Notes: a model not told the origin generated them from the sequence alone. A stretch of 64,000 nt of DNA from an uncultured Lachnospiraceae bacterium (GCA_910584945.1 CAJUDY010000009.1:1-64000); one strand, 5' to 3'. Shown: positions 1 to 8,625, numbered from the stretch's first letter. Made by a program: numbers and translations.

Positions 1-2290
1 CCACCGTGCTGGTGCTTTCGCTCTCACTCACGACCGTTGACGTACTTTCGCTCTCGCTCACGACCGTTGAAGTACTCTCGCTTTCGCTTACCACCGTGCT
101 GGTGCTTTCACTTTCGCTCACGACCGTCGAAGTGCTTTCGCTCTCACTTACCACTGTGGAGGTGCTCTCACTTTCACTTACTACTGTGGAAGTGCTTTCG
201 CTCTCACTCACGACCGTTGATGTACTTTCGCTCTCGCTTACTACCGTAGAAGTGCTTTCACTCTCGCTTACCACTGTCGAGGTGCTCTCACTTTCACTTA
301 CTACCGTCGATGTGCTTTCACTCTCACTCACTACCGTGGAGGCACTCTCACTCTCGCTTATTCTCAGCGCCTCACTTTCACTTATGTATGCAGACTGAAA
401 TGTACTTTCACTGGTTGACAGATACGTACTCTCACTTTGTGACGTGCTTGCACTGGTAGATTGATCTGCGCTTACACTTTGTGATGTACTTGCGCTCTCA
501 GATAAACTGGTGCTGGCTTCTGTACTTGCTTTCTGTGATTCGGAAGAAAGTGATCCACTCTGACTGGTGCTTTCACTTTCTTTTAAACTGAGGTTCTCAG
601 ATTTCCCTACATATTCACTACGATACTCATTCTGATACGCATCCTTGCCATCAACAAAGTCTTTTTCACTAAAGTATTGAGTACCTCCTTTATAGGAATC
701 ATTTGCTTCAAATTCGAACTTTCCATTATTGTTCTTATGAAGTTCTACAATATATATATATTGTACCTTTTCCGCATTATCCCGATTCGGAGTCCTATTA
801 TACCATGGTCCAAACTCCGTTTTTCCATTTCTATCTGCTATAGGATTGCCATCTTTATCTGCTGTAACATAATCAAAATATCTCTCATATGTATTTCCTT
901 CTGCATCTTTATACGTAGCGGTCACATGTTTTCCATCAATCCCACTCCCATTATCTTCCCATTTGGAAAACTTGACATCTGTATAATTGTTTATCTGCGC
1001 ATCTGTGAGCATTTTGTACTGAATTAACAAATTTGCCAGTTTATCCGCCTCTGTATAATATCCAACCTTATCAAGATTTTTATCATTTCTAGCCAACGCC
1101 TCTTGAATCTTTTTATTAACAACCTCTTCCTGCTCCTTAATCAGGTTTGCCAGCATTTCCAGCCTCTGAAGTCTCTGTTCTCCATCCTTATAATGTTCCA
1201 GCAGACTGTCGTACTCCCTCTGCGCCTCAGACACCGCCTCCGAAGTCTCTGTACTCAGACTGTTCATCGTCGACTCTGAGGTTGACAGGCTGGTGCTTAC
1301 CGACGTGCTGGCGTATTCCGATGTGGAAGCAAGCGTTGATAAGCTCGTTGACGCCTGTGTACTTGCGGTCTCAGATTCTGCCTTCGCAGCGCTGTGCGCT
1401 TCTGACATGGCTGTACTTGCAGACTCAGATTTTGCAAGCAGCGACTGTTCTGCCGCTGTCAGGGTCTCTCCTGCTTCGGCTTTCGCCTGGGCCATTCTCA
1501 GCATCCGGAATTCAGCCGGAGTGAACAATCCGCTCTCATCGATCAATTCTTCATCCAGCAATGCCTCGGAATCGCTTGCTGACATAGATTCGCTCTCCGA
1601 CAGGGACTCCGAGTCAGACATGGATGCTTCCGAACTTTCCGTTGATTCTGACTCTTTCTCCGATTCAGAATTTACCGTCGAATCTGACTGCTCCTCCGAC
1701 TCGGAACTTACCGTCGAACCTGACTGCTCCTCCGACTCGGAGCTTACTGTCGAACCCGACGTCTCCTCGGACTCGGAGCTTACCGTCGAACCCGACGTCT
1801 CCTCGGACTCGGAGCTTACCGTTGAATCCGACGCTTTCTCCGATTCAGAATCTTCCGTCGATACAGACTGCTTCTCCGACTCGGAATTCTCTTCTGCTTC
1901 GGACTCCTCCTCCGACTCAGAATTCTCTGTCGTTTCGGACGCTTCCTCGGACTCGGAATTCTCTGCCGCCTCGGATGCTTCCTCTGACTCGGAACTCTCT
2001 GCCGCCTCGAATGTTTCCTCTGCTTCGGACTCCTCTGAGATTTCAGATGCTTCCGTCTCTTCCTCCGCCGTCTCGCTGGTTACCGTTTCTTCTGCTTCCG
2101 ATGTCTCTTCTGCTTCCGACGTCTCACTGCCTTCTTCTTCCTTTTCTTCGGCAGGAAGAATGAGCTCATCCGACTCTTCATCCTGATTAAGCTCCGCCGC
2201 ATACACCATATTTCCATTTTGATATGCTTCCGCACCGCCGATGGCGATACCTGCCGCAGCAATCATTTTCATAACTTTTTTCTTTTTCAT
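1..2290 (-). CDS. Ser-rich repeat surface protein, C-terminus beyond window
   Basis: The minus-strand frame starts at ATG 2288-2290 and stays open to base 1, giving 763 codons with the 3' end outside the window. The N-terminus (MKKKKVMKMIAAAGIAIGG) is basic then hydrophobic, with a VYAAE-like cleavage site near residue 30, so it is probably exported. Residues about 35-240 are Ser/Glu repeats, including a 12-residue unit (GSTVSSESEETS). Residues about 360-560 form a non-repetitive, probably globular region rich in Tyr, Lys and Asp. From about 560 onward there are Ser/Thr/Glu repeats, settling into a 10-residue, 30-bp unit (ESTSTVVSES). This layout resembles serine-rich glycoprotein adhesins. 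An LPXTG or other anchor would lie beyond the window and cannot be checked. It lies downstream of the c-di-GMP-type regulators, in the same direction. The adhesin role is inference. Confidence 0.8.
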   Translation of the reverse strand, partial: MKKKKVMKMIAAAGIAIGGAEAYQNGNMVYAAELNQDEESDELILPAEEKEEEGSETSEAEETSEAEETVTSETAEEETEASEISEESEAEETFEAAESSESEEASEAAENSESEEASETTENSESEEESEAEENSESEKQSVSTEDSESEKASDSTVSSESEETSGSTVSSESEETSGSTVSSESEEQSGSTVSSESEEQSDSTVNSESEKESESTESSEASMSDSESLSESESMSASDSEALLDEELIDESGLFTPAEFRMLRMAQAKAEAGETLTAAEQSLLAKSESASTAMSEAHSAAKAESETASTQASTSLSTLASTSEYASTSVSTSLSTSESTMNSLSTETSEAVSEAQREYDSLLEHYKDGEQRLQRLEMLANLIKEQEEVVNKKIQEALARNDKNLDKVGYYTEADKLANLLIQYKMLTDAQINNYTDVKFSKWEDNGSGIDGKHVTATYKDAEGNTYERYFDYVTADKDGNPIADRNGKTEFGPWYNRTPNRDNAEKVQYIYIVELHKNNNGKFEFEANDSYKGGTQYFSEKDFVDGKDAYQNEYRSEYVGKSENLSLKESESTSQSGSLSSESQKASTEASTSLSESASTSQSVSADQSTSASTSQSESTYLSTSESTFQSAYISESEALRISESESASTVVSESESTSTVVSESESTSTVVSESESTSTVVSESESTSTVVSESESTSTVVSESESTSTVVSESESTSTVVSESESTSTVVSESESTSTVVSESESTSTVVSESESTSTV

Positions 2291-2361
2291 CCTGGTTCTA
2301 CCTTTCTTTCCCTTACAAACCATTATGCTGCCTTTTGTACTCATAAAGCTACCTTGGACTC

Positions 2362-2367
2362 AGTATA
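2362..2367 (-). promoter_or_regulatory. Possible extended -10 promoter of the Ser-rich protein gene
   Basis: On the minus strand the sequence TTTGGTATACT contains a TGn extended -10 followed by TATACT, about 70 bp upstream of the ATG at 2290. No good -35 is present. The Ser-rich gene could therefore be transcribed separately from the regulators before it. Confidence 0.35.
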
Positions 2368-2450
2368 CCAAACCCCCTCTTTCACAAACTCTTTCATATT
2401 CCCCATTTCCTGTATAAAATTCTCCCTTTTTTGAGAGATGTGCCGCTATG

Positions 2451-3656
2451 CTAACCTCTCCCGCCCGCCTGCCACATATTCCCGTCGTCCAGAAGCCGCA
2501 GGCTCACTCCGCCCCGGCCGCCGCAGCGCTTTCGGTAATCAGTATCGATCCGCGCACCAATATCGGCGACATTTTCCCGTTTCGCGCCGATGCACAGAAG
2601 CAGATACTGGCTGTCGCTGTATTTGGTATAGACGTCCCCTTTGCGCAGATGCTTCCGAAAGGATGCGCACAGCTTTTTTTCCTGTTTTTCACTGTATTCC
2701 CGGTCGCTCACCGGATGACCGGAGGCATCCAGAATCGTGCACAGGATCAGGCTGAATCCCCTACCGCCCCTGACCATCACCCGTTTCAGCATACGGAAAC
2801 AGTCGGAAAAACCGGGAAGGGTGCAGGCATAGGCGCCCTGTCCCGGCGCCGGCTCCATCAGACATTTGCCGATGTCTTCCTCCGTCCCCTCCGGCTGGCG
2901 TATCCTGGCGCCGATCTTTCGGAATCGCTCCTGCTGCTTTTTTGACAGGAACCCTCCGGTCTCCTGTACATAGGCAGTCGTCTTCTGATAAGTCTCCTCC
3001 GCCTCCTTTCGGCGCCCCAGGGCAATCAGACTCTCAATCCGCCAGATTTCCCAGCCGCCGTAAGGATACAGCTCCGCCGCGCGGGCGGATACGCTCTCCA
3101 TGCTGCGGTAGTCGCCCTCCTCTTTCAGATAATGAAGCAGATATTTCAGCATCCGGAAATACACCTTCTGGTAGCCGCAGCTTTTCTCAATCACCCACTG
3201 CTCATTGGACAGCCAGGGAAGGAATTCGCCCTGATAAAGACTGCAGACTTTTCTGCACAGTTCTGCTTTTATCCCGGCGTCCTGCTCCTTTTCGAATTTC
3301 CAGGCAGCGTTTTCAAAGTTCCAGACGTCCGAATCCACCGCAATTCCGCCGTCAAAGCGCAGAACGCCTTCGTTCAGGACCAGATAGTCTCCGGAAGGAA
3401 GCGGAGACGTCTCCAGATATTTGCGCAGCCGGAAGATCGTATTATTCAGACTTGCGTTGGGGTCCTCCACCTCCTCCTGCCCGTAGAGGCATTTTGCAAT
3501 CTCTCTTTTGCTGAATCCCTGTCCCGGCCTGGTCATCAGGATCTGAAACAGCTGCCGGAATTTGGAATCTCTCTGTCTGCCGAAAGTAAGGACCTCTTCC
3601 CCATATCCGGCGGAAAATCCACCGAACATCTTTACCCACAGTTTTCTCTCCGTCAC
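2451..3656 (-). CDS. BTAD/winged-helix regulator with C-terminal degenerate GGDEF-like domain
   Basis: This 401-residue protein starts at GTG, 9 bp after an AAAGGAG site. Residues about 1-95 look like an OmpR/SARP-type winged helix (FRQLFQILMTRPGQGFSKREIAK, then LNNTIFRLRKYLE). They are followed by a helical bacterial-transcriptional-activator (TPR-like) region to about residue 250. The last 140 residues (LRKGDVYTKYSDSQYLLLCI) match the second domain of the neighbouring GGDEF protein. They keep a GGDEF fold signature (GDVYTKYSDSQ) but not the catalytic GGDEF motif. It is probably a transcription factor whose C-terminal domain senses or binds a partner. It is not recognised as a named regulator. 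It is co-directional with the GGDEF gene upstream and the Ser-rich gene downstream, so the latter is a plausible target. Confidence 0.7.
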   Translation of the reverse strand: MTERKLWVKMFGGFSAGYGEEVLTFGRQRDSKFRQLFQILMTRPGQGFSKREIAKCLYGQEEVEDPNASLNNTIFRLRKYLETSPLPSGDYLVLNEGVLRFDGGIAVDSDVWNFENAAWKFEKEQDAGIKAELCRKVCSLYQGEFLPWLSNEQWVIEKSCGYQKVYFRMLKYLLHYLKEEGDYRSMESVSARAAELYPYGGWEIWRIESLIALGRRKEAEETYQKTTAYVQETGGFLSKKQQERFRKIGARIRQPEGTEEDIGKCLMEPAPGQGAYACTLPGFSDCFRMLKRVMVRGGRGFSLILCTILDASGHPVSDREYSEKQEKKLCASFRKHLRKGDVYTKYSDSQYLLLCIGAKRENVADIGARIDTDYRKRCGGRGGVSLRLLDDGNMWQAGGRG

Positions 3657-3697
3657 ACCCTGTCACTCCTTTACGCTTTCCCAATACTCCCGTCGGC

Positions 3698-4681
3698 CTA
3701 TCCCAGCCGCTCCCTGATCCTGGCCGGCTGCAGTTCGTAGCAGTGATGGATCAGGATATTGTTTCCCTGCCTGCCCACAAGGAACTGTTCCTTGATCCGG
3801 CCCACGATATGGTCCGCCTGACCTTCCGTAGTGTCGATGACCAGGAGCAGATACTGGCTGCTGGTATATCGGGTGTACACGTCTCCGATCCGAAGCGCCC
3901 TCCCGATATCCGCTCCCAGCTGTTCCATCAGTACGTCCTTCTCGCAGGGCAGAAGACTTCCTCCCTGCTCATCTACCACGGTGATCAGAATCACGCAGGC
4001 CTTCTGGCCGCTTCTTATAATTCCCCGTTCCAGAAAACGATAGATGCCTTTAAAGGTTTCATAATCCTGACAGTAAGCTCCCGGCTTCTGGATCTGTTCC
4101 ATCAGTTCCTTCCTCACCTGCCGGACGTCTTTTATGTAATGATCCTTATCCTTTCTCCTTTGCTCCTTCCGGGTCTTCCATGTGTCCTCCCGCCCTTTCA
4201 GCTCCGTCTCCGCGCGTTCCAAAAGACCCCGGAAGGTATCGCCCGGGCGGTAAAGTACGCACACCACGGTCACGGAAAGCGAAATCTGTCTTTTGTCTTT
4301 CCCCCTGTCGGCGCGAAAACGGTTCTCCATGCGTTCGCAGATTTCCCGCGCCTGGTCCGCGTCCGTGCAGTCTGGCATGAAGATGATGAATTCATCGCCT
4401 CCGTGCCGGCCGAAAATATCATCCGGATGAATCATGTAAGACAGGATGCGGGCGACCTGCTTCAGGCATTCGTCCCCCGCCAGATGCCCATACTGTTCAT
4501 TGATTTTTTTCAGATCGTTCACATCGCATAAGAACAAGGCGCCTCTTTGCTTTTCCCTCAATGCAGATGCGATTCCTGCTTCCGCAGTATTCTTCTTCAG
4601 AATACCGGTAAGCCGGTCCAGATCATTTTCCCGCTGTTGCTTTGTCCCCGGCTTTCTGTTTTTGTTCCGTATCTCATTCAC
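3698..4681 (-). CDS. GGDEF-domain protein (probable diguanylate cyclase)
   Basis: This 327-residue cytoplasmic protein starts at GTG. The first domain is a complete GGDEF domain: LCDVNDLKKINEQYGH supplies the metal-binding Asp and the GRHGGDEF motif is intact at residues 94-98. The expected RxxD inhibitory site five residues upstream is absent (HPDD), so product inhibition is probably lost. A linker rich in Lys/Arg (about residues 155-185) joins a second degenerate GGDEF-like domain (ALRIGDVYTRYTSSQYLLLV) that is homologous to the C-terminus of the next gene. There is no membrane segment or recognised sensor domain. It probably makes cyclic di-GMP, and the non-catalytic domain may be regulatory. 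It lies in a three-gene set controlled by a putative invertible promoter. Confidence 0.85.
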   Translation of the reverse strand: MNEIRNKNRKPGTKQQRENDLDRLTGILKKNTAEAGIASALREKQRGALFLCDVNDLKKINEQYGHLAGDECLKQVARILSYMIHPDDIFGRHGGDEFIIFMPDCTDADQAREICERMENRFRADRGKDKRQISLSVTVVCVLYRPGDTFRGLLERAETELKGREDTWKTRKEQRRKDKDHYIKDVRQVRKELMEQIQKPGAYCQDYETFKGIYRFLERGIIRSGQKACVILITVVDEQGGSLLPCEKDVLMEQLGADIGRALRIGDVYTRYTSSQYLLLVIDTTEGQADHIVGRIKEQFLVGRQGNNILIHHCYELQPARIRERLG

Positions 4682-4711
4682 CGCCGTGTTTCACCCCGCA
4701 TTCCTCAACGA

Positions 4712-5263
4712 TCAAATGGCAAGCGCGCTGCCAAGAAGTCCGGCCAGCTCCAGCGCGCTGCCAAGAAGTCCGGCCAGCTCCAGCGCGCTCCGAAAGTACT
4801 CCTTCTTACCGCCTTCTACCCAGGTGACTTCTCCCTGCCAGCTGGAATGCTGGCGGTACTGCACCCGGATCAGAAAAGTACCCCTCTTTCCTCTTCGGCC
4901 GAGCATCCGGTCCAGTGTCTCTTCCTCTTTGCGCTCTTTCCCCCTGCCTGCCGGCTCCGTTCTTCCGACGGCCTGCTTCCTTAATCTCTGCCCCGCGGAA
5001 AAACTCCGGGGCACTGTGGAAGACGTCGGAAACCGAAGATCGTCATACAGCTCATTCATCCGTTTCATCGCCTGAAACAAAGATAAAAACGGGACCGGTT
5101 CCCTGGTGTACAGGTGATACAGCTTTCCCTGCAAAACCCCTCCGTCGCAGACGTCGACGCACAGGTTCACCATGTTCGACCGATACCGCATCCTTTTCTC
5201 TCCGCCCGGCGTCCCGGTCCGTCTGTTTTTCTTCTGTGCATGCTCTGCTACTTCAAAAATCAT
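4712..5263 (-). CDS. Small conserved Lachnospiraceae-type protein with duplicated C-terminus
   Basis: The chosen ATG at 5263 (MIFEVAEHAQKKNRR) has GGAGG about 12 bp upstream; an upstream ATG at 5311 in frame is less well supported. The protein has about 183 residues and no signal peptide or membrane segment. It has a conserved-looking N-terminal part (NLCVDVCDGGVLQGKLYHLY) and a C-terminal part (TFLIRVQYRQHSSWQGEVTW) ending in FRSALELAGLLGSAL. I recognise the general architecture from other Lachnospiraceae proteins but know of no assigned function. The last residues repeat ELAGLLGSAL twice because of an exact 30-bp tandem duplication. It is the first gene after the putative promoter switch, 30 bp upstream of the GGDEF gene. 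Confidence 0.6.
   Translation of the reverse strand: MIFEVAEHAQKKNRRTGTPGGEKRMRYRSNMVNLCVDVCDGGVLQGKLYHLYTREPVPFLSLFQAMKRMNELYDDLRFPTSSTVPRSFSAGQRLRKQAVGRTEPAGRGKERKEEETLDRMLGRRGKRGTFLIRVQYRQHSSWQGEVTWVEGGKKEYFRSALELAGLLGSALELAGLLGSALAI
4732..4796. repeat. 30-bp tandem duplication in the 3' end of a gene
   Basis: Two consecutive copies of a 30-bp unit (cgcgctgccaagaagtccgg followed by ccagctccag) and the start of a third are present. The unit encodes ten residues in frame, so copy-number change would lengthen or shorten the protein C-terminus without a frameshift. Confidence 0.85.
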
Positions 5264-5328
5264 CTTTTTTTCCCGCCTCCCGCAGCGCTCATTTTCCGGC
5301 CTGCAGGACAAAAATTACCCTTCGCCGG

Positions 5329-5532
5329 ATGTCGCAAAGTATCATCCTCTGCGACAACCAACGAAGGGCGCCGGAATAAAAAGGTATTTTTTCATTTTGA
5401 CTGCTGACAGATCCGAAAAATGGCAGGAAAAACAGTCAATTAGCAACTTGCAAAATATGTATAAACTGCGTATAATATGCATAAAAACAACAAAAAAAGA
5501 GAAGTGTCGCAGAGGATGATACTTTGCGACAT
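5329..5532. promoter_or_regulatory. Putative invertible promoter element (phase switch)
   Basis: Bases 5329-5356 and 5505-5532 are perfect 28-bp inverted repeats separated by 148 bp. Each repeat is itself an imperfect palindrome: GTCGCA...TGCGAC, with 10 of 12 positions matching around a central base, as expected for paired recombinase half-sites. The enclosed segment carries a promoter at 5448-5476. In the present orientation it fires rightward, away from the regulator genes that begin at 5263 and antisense to the MBL hydrolase gene. After inversion the -10 would lie at about 5385-5390 and transcribe the regulators with a leader of about 115 nt. No recombinase gene is in the window, so a trans-acting invertase is assumed. 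Confidence 0.75.
5448..5476 (+). promoter_or_regulatory. Sigma-A promoter inside the invertible segment
   Basis: TTGCAA at 5448-5453, a 17-bp spacer and a consensus TATAAT at 5471-5476 are seen directly. It points to the right in this orientation. No sense gene lies downstream on that strand. Confidence 0.75.
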
Positions 5533-5611
5533 TTCTCTTCTCGTTTTCCAAAAACTCTCTGTAAACCTCTTTTATACAGAAATTTTTTCACTTTTGCGTC
5601 AAATCCGTTAT

Positions 5612-6244
5612 TCATAAAAACGGATTATATTTCTTCTCATACCCGATGGTGGTCCGCTCTCCATGCCCCGGATACACGACCGTCTCCTCCGGAAGCACCA
5701 GGAGCTTTTCCCGCACGGAGCGCACCAGCTTTGACATACTTCCACCCGGAAAATCGCTGCGGCCCACGGAACCCTGGAACAGGGTATCCCCGGAGAATAC
5801 GCATCCCGCCTCCTTACAGTAGAAGCAGCAGCCTCCCGGCGTATGGCCCGGAGTGTACAGAACTTCCAACATGATGCCGCACAGCGTCACCTTCTGTCCA
5901 TCCTCAAAGAATTCGTCCGCCTTCACTGTGATGGGCCGGTAGTTAATCTCCGGGGACAGATTCATCCCCGCGTCCAGAAGCATGGCCTCTTCCTGCCGAA
6001 GCGCGCAGACCGGCGCCTTCGTAAGAGCCTTCAGGGCTTCCACTCCACCCATATGATCCGCATGCCCATGGGTCAGAAGGATATAGCGAATCTGAAAGCC
6101 CTTTTGTTGGGCATAAGCCTTAATGCGCTCCGCCTCCTCTCCCGGGTCGATCACCAGGGTCTCCTTTGTGTCCTCGTTGGTGACCAGCCAGCAGTTGACT
6201 GCCAGCGCTCCCACTGTCAATGACGATATCTGAATTTTTGCCAT
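5612..6244 (-). CDS. MBL-fold metallo-hydrolase (glyoxalase II-like)
   Basis: This 210-residue cytoplasmic protein has the metallo-beta-lactamase signature THGHADHMGG for the binuclear metal site. Further ligands lie in TPGHTPGG, FSGDTLF and YPGHGE. Length and motif order fit the small hydroxyacylglutathione hydrolase-like family common next to rel in Clostridia. The substrate is not predictable, because these bacteria usually lack glutathione. It follows rel by 16 bp and is probably co-transcribed. The promoter in the adjacent invertible element points into it in antisense, so its expression could vary with switch state. Confidence 0.85.
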   Translation of the reverse strand: MAKIQISSLTVGALAVNCWLVTNEDTKETLVIDPGEEAERIKAYAQQKGFQIRYILLTHGHADHMGGVEALKALTKAPVCALRQEEAMLLDAGMNLSPEINYRPITVKADEFFEDGQKVTLCGIMLEVLYTPGHTPGGCCFYCKEAGCVFSGDTLFQGSVGRSDFPGGSMSKLVRSVREKLLVLPEETVVYPGHGERTTIGYEKKYNPFL

Positions 6245-6260
6245 ATTTGTTTTTCCCTCT

Positions 6261-8552
6261 CTAGCTAACCGACCGCTCGATGTCCAGGACGCTCTCCACC
6301 TGCCGGAGCTTCTCGATGATTTTGTTCAGCTCCATCACACTGGAAATATCAAAGCTTACGGTGATGGTGGCGGTTCCCTGCTTGCTGGTGCGGACATTCA
6401 TGGAGATCACATCGATCTCCCGCTCGCTTAAGATTCTGGAAATATCCGCCAAAAGCCCGGTACGGTTGTTGCTGTAGATCTTGATCTCTGTTGTGTATTT
6501 CTCCCCGGCCCTGGTCTGTACGCCGCTCTGCCATTCCGCATCAATTAAGCGCTCCCGCTCTGATTCCACCAGATGCAGCATATTCACACAGTCGGTCCGG
6601 TGAATGGTGACTCCCCGGCCCCGGGTCACAAATCCGACGATCTCGTCGCCCGGCACCGGATTGCAGCATCTGGAAAACCGCACCGCCACATCGTCAATCC
6701 CCTTGACCACGATGCCGCTTCCAGACTTGGCAATGCGAAGCCGCTGGCCTTTGGACTCGCCCATGCTCTCCATGATCTGCGCGTCCGTGACCGCCTTCTT
6801 TTTGGCTTTTTCATATTCTTCCGCCAGGCGGTTCACCACCTGGCCCTCTTTTAAGCCCCCGTGGCCTACGGCAGCCATGACCGAATCCCAGTCCCGGAAT
6901 CCGTATTTGCGCAGAACGCTCTCCTGGAACTCCGGCTTTATGATCTGCTGCAGCTGGATGCCCTTCATCCTGCAATACTGGCTGATCAGCTCCTTGCCCT
7001 TGACAATGTTGCTCTCTTTAAACTCCGTCTTGAACCACTGATTGATCTTGTTCTTTGCCTGGGTGGTCTTGACCACATTCAGCCAGTCCCGGCTGGGACC
7101 CTTGGAATTCTGGGAGGTGATGATCTCGATCCGGTCGCCGTTGTGAATCATGTAGTCGATGGGCACCAGCTTCCCGTTCACCCTGGCGCCGATCATCTTG
7201 TTGCCCACGGCACTGTGGATACTGTAGGCAAAGTCGATAGGATTGGAGCCCCTTCTCAAGGTCTTCACATCGCCTCCCGGCGTAAAGCAGTACACACTGT
7301 CCGAAAAAAGATCCAGATCGCTCTTTAACAGGCTCATGAACTCCCGGTTATCGGATTCGTCCTGCTGCCACTCCAGGATCTGCCGAAGCCAGGTCAGCTT
7401 GGCCTCCGCACTGTCTTTCCCTTCCATATTCTGCTGAGTGCTTCCCCCGCTCTCCTTATATTTCCAGTGAGCGGCAATGCCGTACTCCGCGGTCCGGTGC
7501 ATCTCATAGGTCCGGATCTGGATCTCGAAAGGCGTCCCTTTGGGGCCGATCAGAGTCGTGTGGAGGGACTGGTACATATTGGGTTTGGGCATGGCAATAT
7601 AATCTTTAAAACGTCCCGGGATCGGCTTATACATCTCATGAATGACGCCCAGAGCCCCGTAACAGTCCTTGACGGACTCCACCAGGATACGCACAGCGAA
7701 CAGATCATAAATCTGATCCAGCGTCTTGTCCTGATTGACCATCTTCTTGTAGATGCTGAAGAAATGTTTTACGCGTCCCTTGACATCCGCCTCGATATTG
7801 GCGTTCTCCATATGCTGGCGGACCTCCGCCACGATGTTCTGCACGTATTTTTCCCGCACACTTTTCTTGTCGGAGATCTGGGCAACCAGATCATAGTAGA
7901 CCTCCGGCTCCAGATACTTTAGAGCCAGGTCGTCCAGCTCGATCTTCACCTTGGCGATGCCCAGCCGCTGAGCGATGGGCGCATAGATGTCCATGGTCTC
8001 TCTTGCCTTCTCCCGCTGCTTCTCCGGACGCATGTATTTCAGCGTCCGCATATTGTGGAGACGGTCTGCCAGTTTGATTAAGATCACACGGATATCCTTT
8101 GCCATAGCCAGGAACATCTTTCTTAAATTCTCCGCCTGCTCATCCACCTTGTCCGCCGAATAGCTCAGCTGTCCCAATTTGGTGACGCCGTCCACCAGAA
8201 GCGCGACTTCGTCCCCGAACATCTTCGCCACGTCTTCCGTGGTCATGGGGGTGTCTTCCACCACGTCATGCAGAAGCCCGGCGACGATACTCTCCTTGTC
8301 CAGTTCCAGTTCCGCCAGAATGATCGCAACGCAGATGGGGTGAATGATATAAGGTTCCCCCGACTTCCGCACCTGGTCCTTGTGGGCGTCAAGCGCCACC
8401 TGATATGCTTTTTCGATCATGGAAATATCCGCGGAGGGATGATATCTCGCCACGCTTCTGATCAGTTCCTGATACAAGGCCTCCGGACTTGTGAAGTCCT
8501 CCATCACCTTGATCTCTCTTTCGTCCTTGCGGATTTCCTTTGCTGCTGCCAT
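6261..8552 (-). CDS. rel: Bifunctional (p)ppGpp synthetase/hydrolase Rel
   Basis: This long RSH protein (about 763 residues) has all expected domains. They are the N-terminal HD hydrolase (GLLHDVVEDTPMTTEDV), the synthetase domain (KMVNQDKTLDQIYDLFAVRI, then MYQSLHTTLIGPKG), TGS (VYCFTPGGDVKTLRRGSNPIDFAYSIHS), a conserved Cys-containing region (RFSRCCNPVPGDEI) and a C-terminal ACT domain. It makes and degrades the stringent-response alarmones at the ribosome. The start is uncertain: ATG at 8552 is used here, TTG 8573 and ATG 8504 (MEDFTSPEALYQ) are alternatives. It sits between apt and the MBL gene, the usual clostridial order. Confidence 0.95.
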   Translation of the reverse strand: MAAAKEIRKDEREIKVMEDFTSPEALYQELIRSVARYHPSADISMIEKAYQVALDAHKDQVRKSGEPYIIHPICVAIILAELELDKESIVAGLLHDVVEDTPMTTEDVAKMFGDEVALLVDGVTKLGQLSYSADKVDEQAENLRKMFLAMAKDIRVILIKLADRLHNMRTLKYMRPEKQREKARETMDIYAPIAQRLGIAKVKIELDDLALKYLEPEVYYDLVAQISDKKSVREKYVQNIVAEVRQHMENANIEADVKGRVKHFFSIYKKMVNQDKTLDQIYDLFAVRILVESVKDCYGALGVIHEMYKPIPGRFKDYIAMPKPNMYQSLHTTLIGPKGTPFEIQIRTYEMHRTAEYGIAAHWKYKESGGSTQQNMEGKDSAEAKLTWLRQILEWQQDESDNREFMSLLKSDLDLFSDSVYCFTPGGDVKTLRRGSNPIDFAYSIHSAVGNKMIGARVNGKLVPIDYMIHNGDRIEIITSQNSKGPSRDWLNVVKTTQAKNKINQWFKTEFKESNIVKGKELISQYCRMKGIQLQQIIKPEFQESVLRKYGFRDWDSVMAAVGHGGLKEGQVVNRLAEEYEKAKKKAVTDAQIMESMGESKGQRLRIAKSGSGIVVKGIDDVAVRFSRCCNPVPGDEIVGFVTRGRGVTIHRTDCVNMLHLVESERERLIDAEWQSGVQTRAGEKYTTEIKIYSNNRTGLLADISRILSEREIDVISMNVRTSKQGTATITVSFDISSVMELNKIIEKLRQVESVLDIERSVS

Positions 8553-8625
8553 GCTTATCACCGCTTCCATCAATTAATATCGTAACTGGTAACTGTTCCG
8601 TATCTTCATAAACTAAATCATATTT

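Noticed and set aside
1293..2186. Plus-strand 297-codon Ser/Asp-rich frame
   Set aside because: It is the mirror of the minus-strand Ser/Glu repeat gene, which has a start, signal peptide and a much longer continuous frame.
5533..5611. Terminator for the promoter inside the invertible segment
   Set aside because: Only a 5-bp stem (CTGTA/TACAG) before a short T run was seen, too weak to call.
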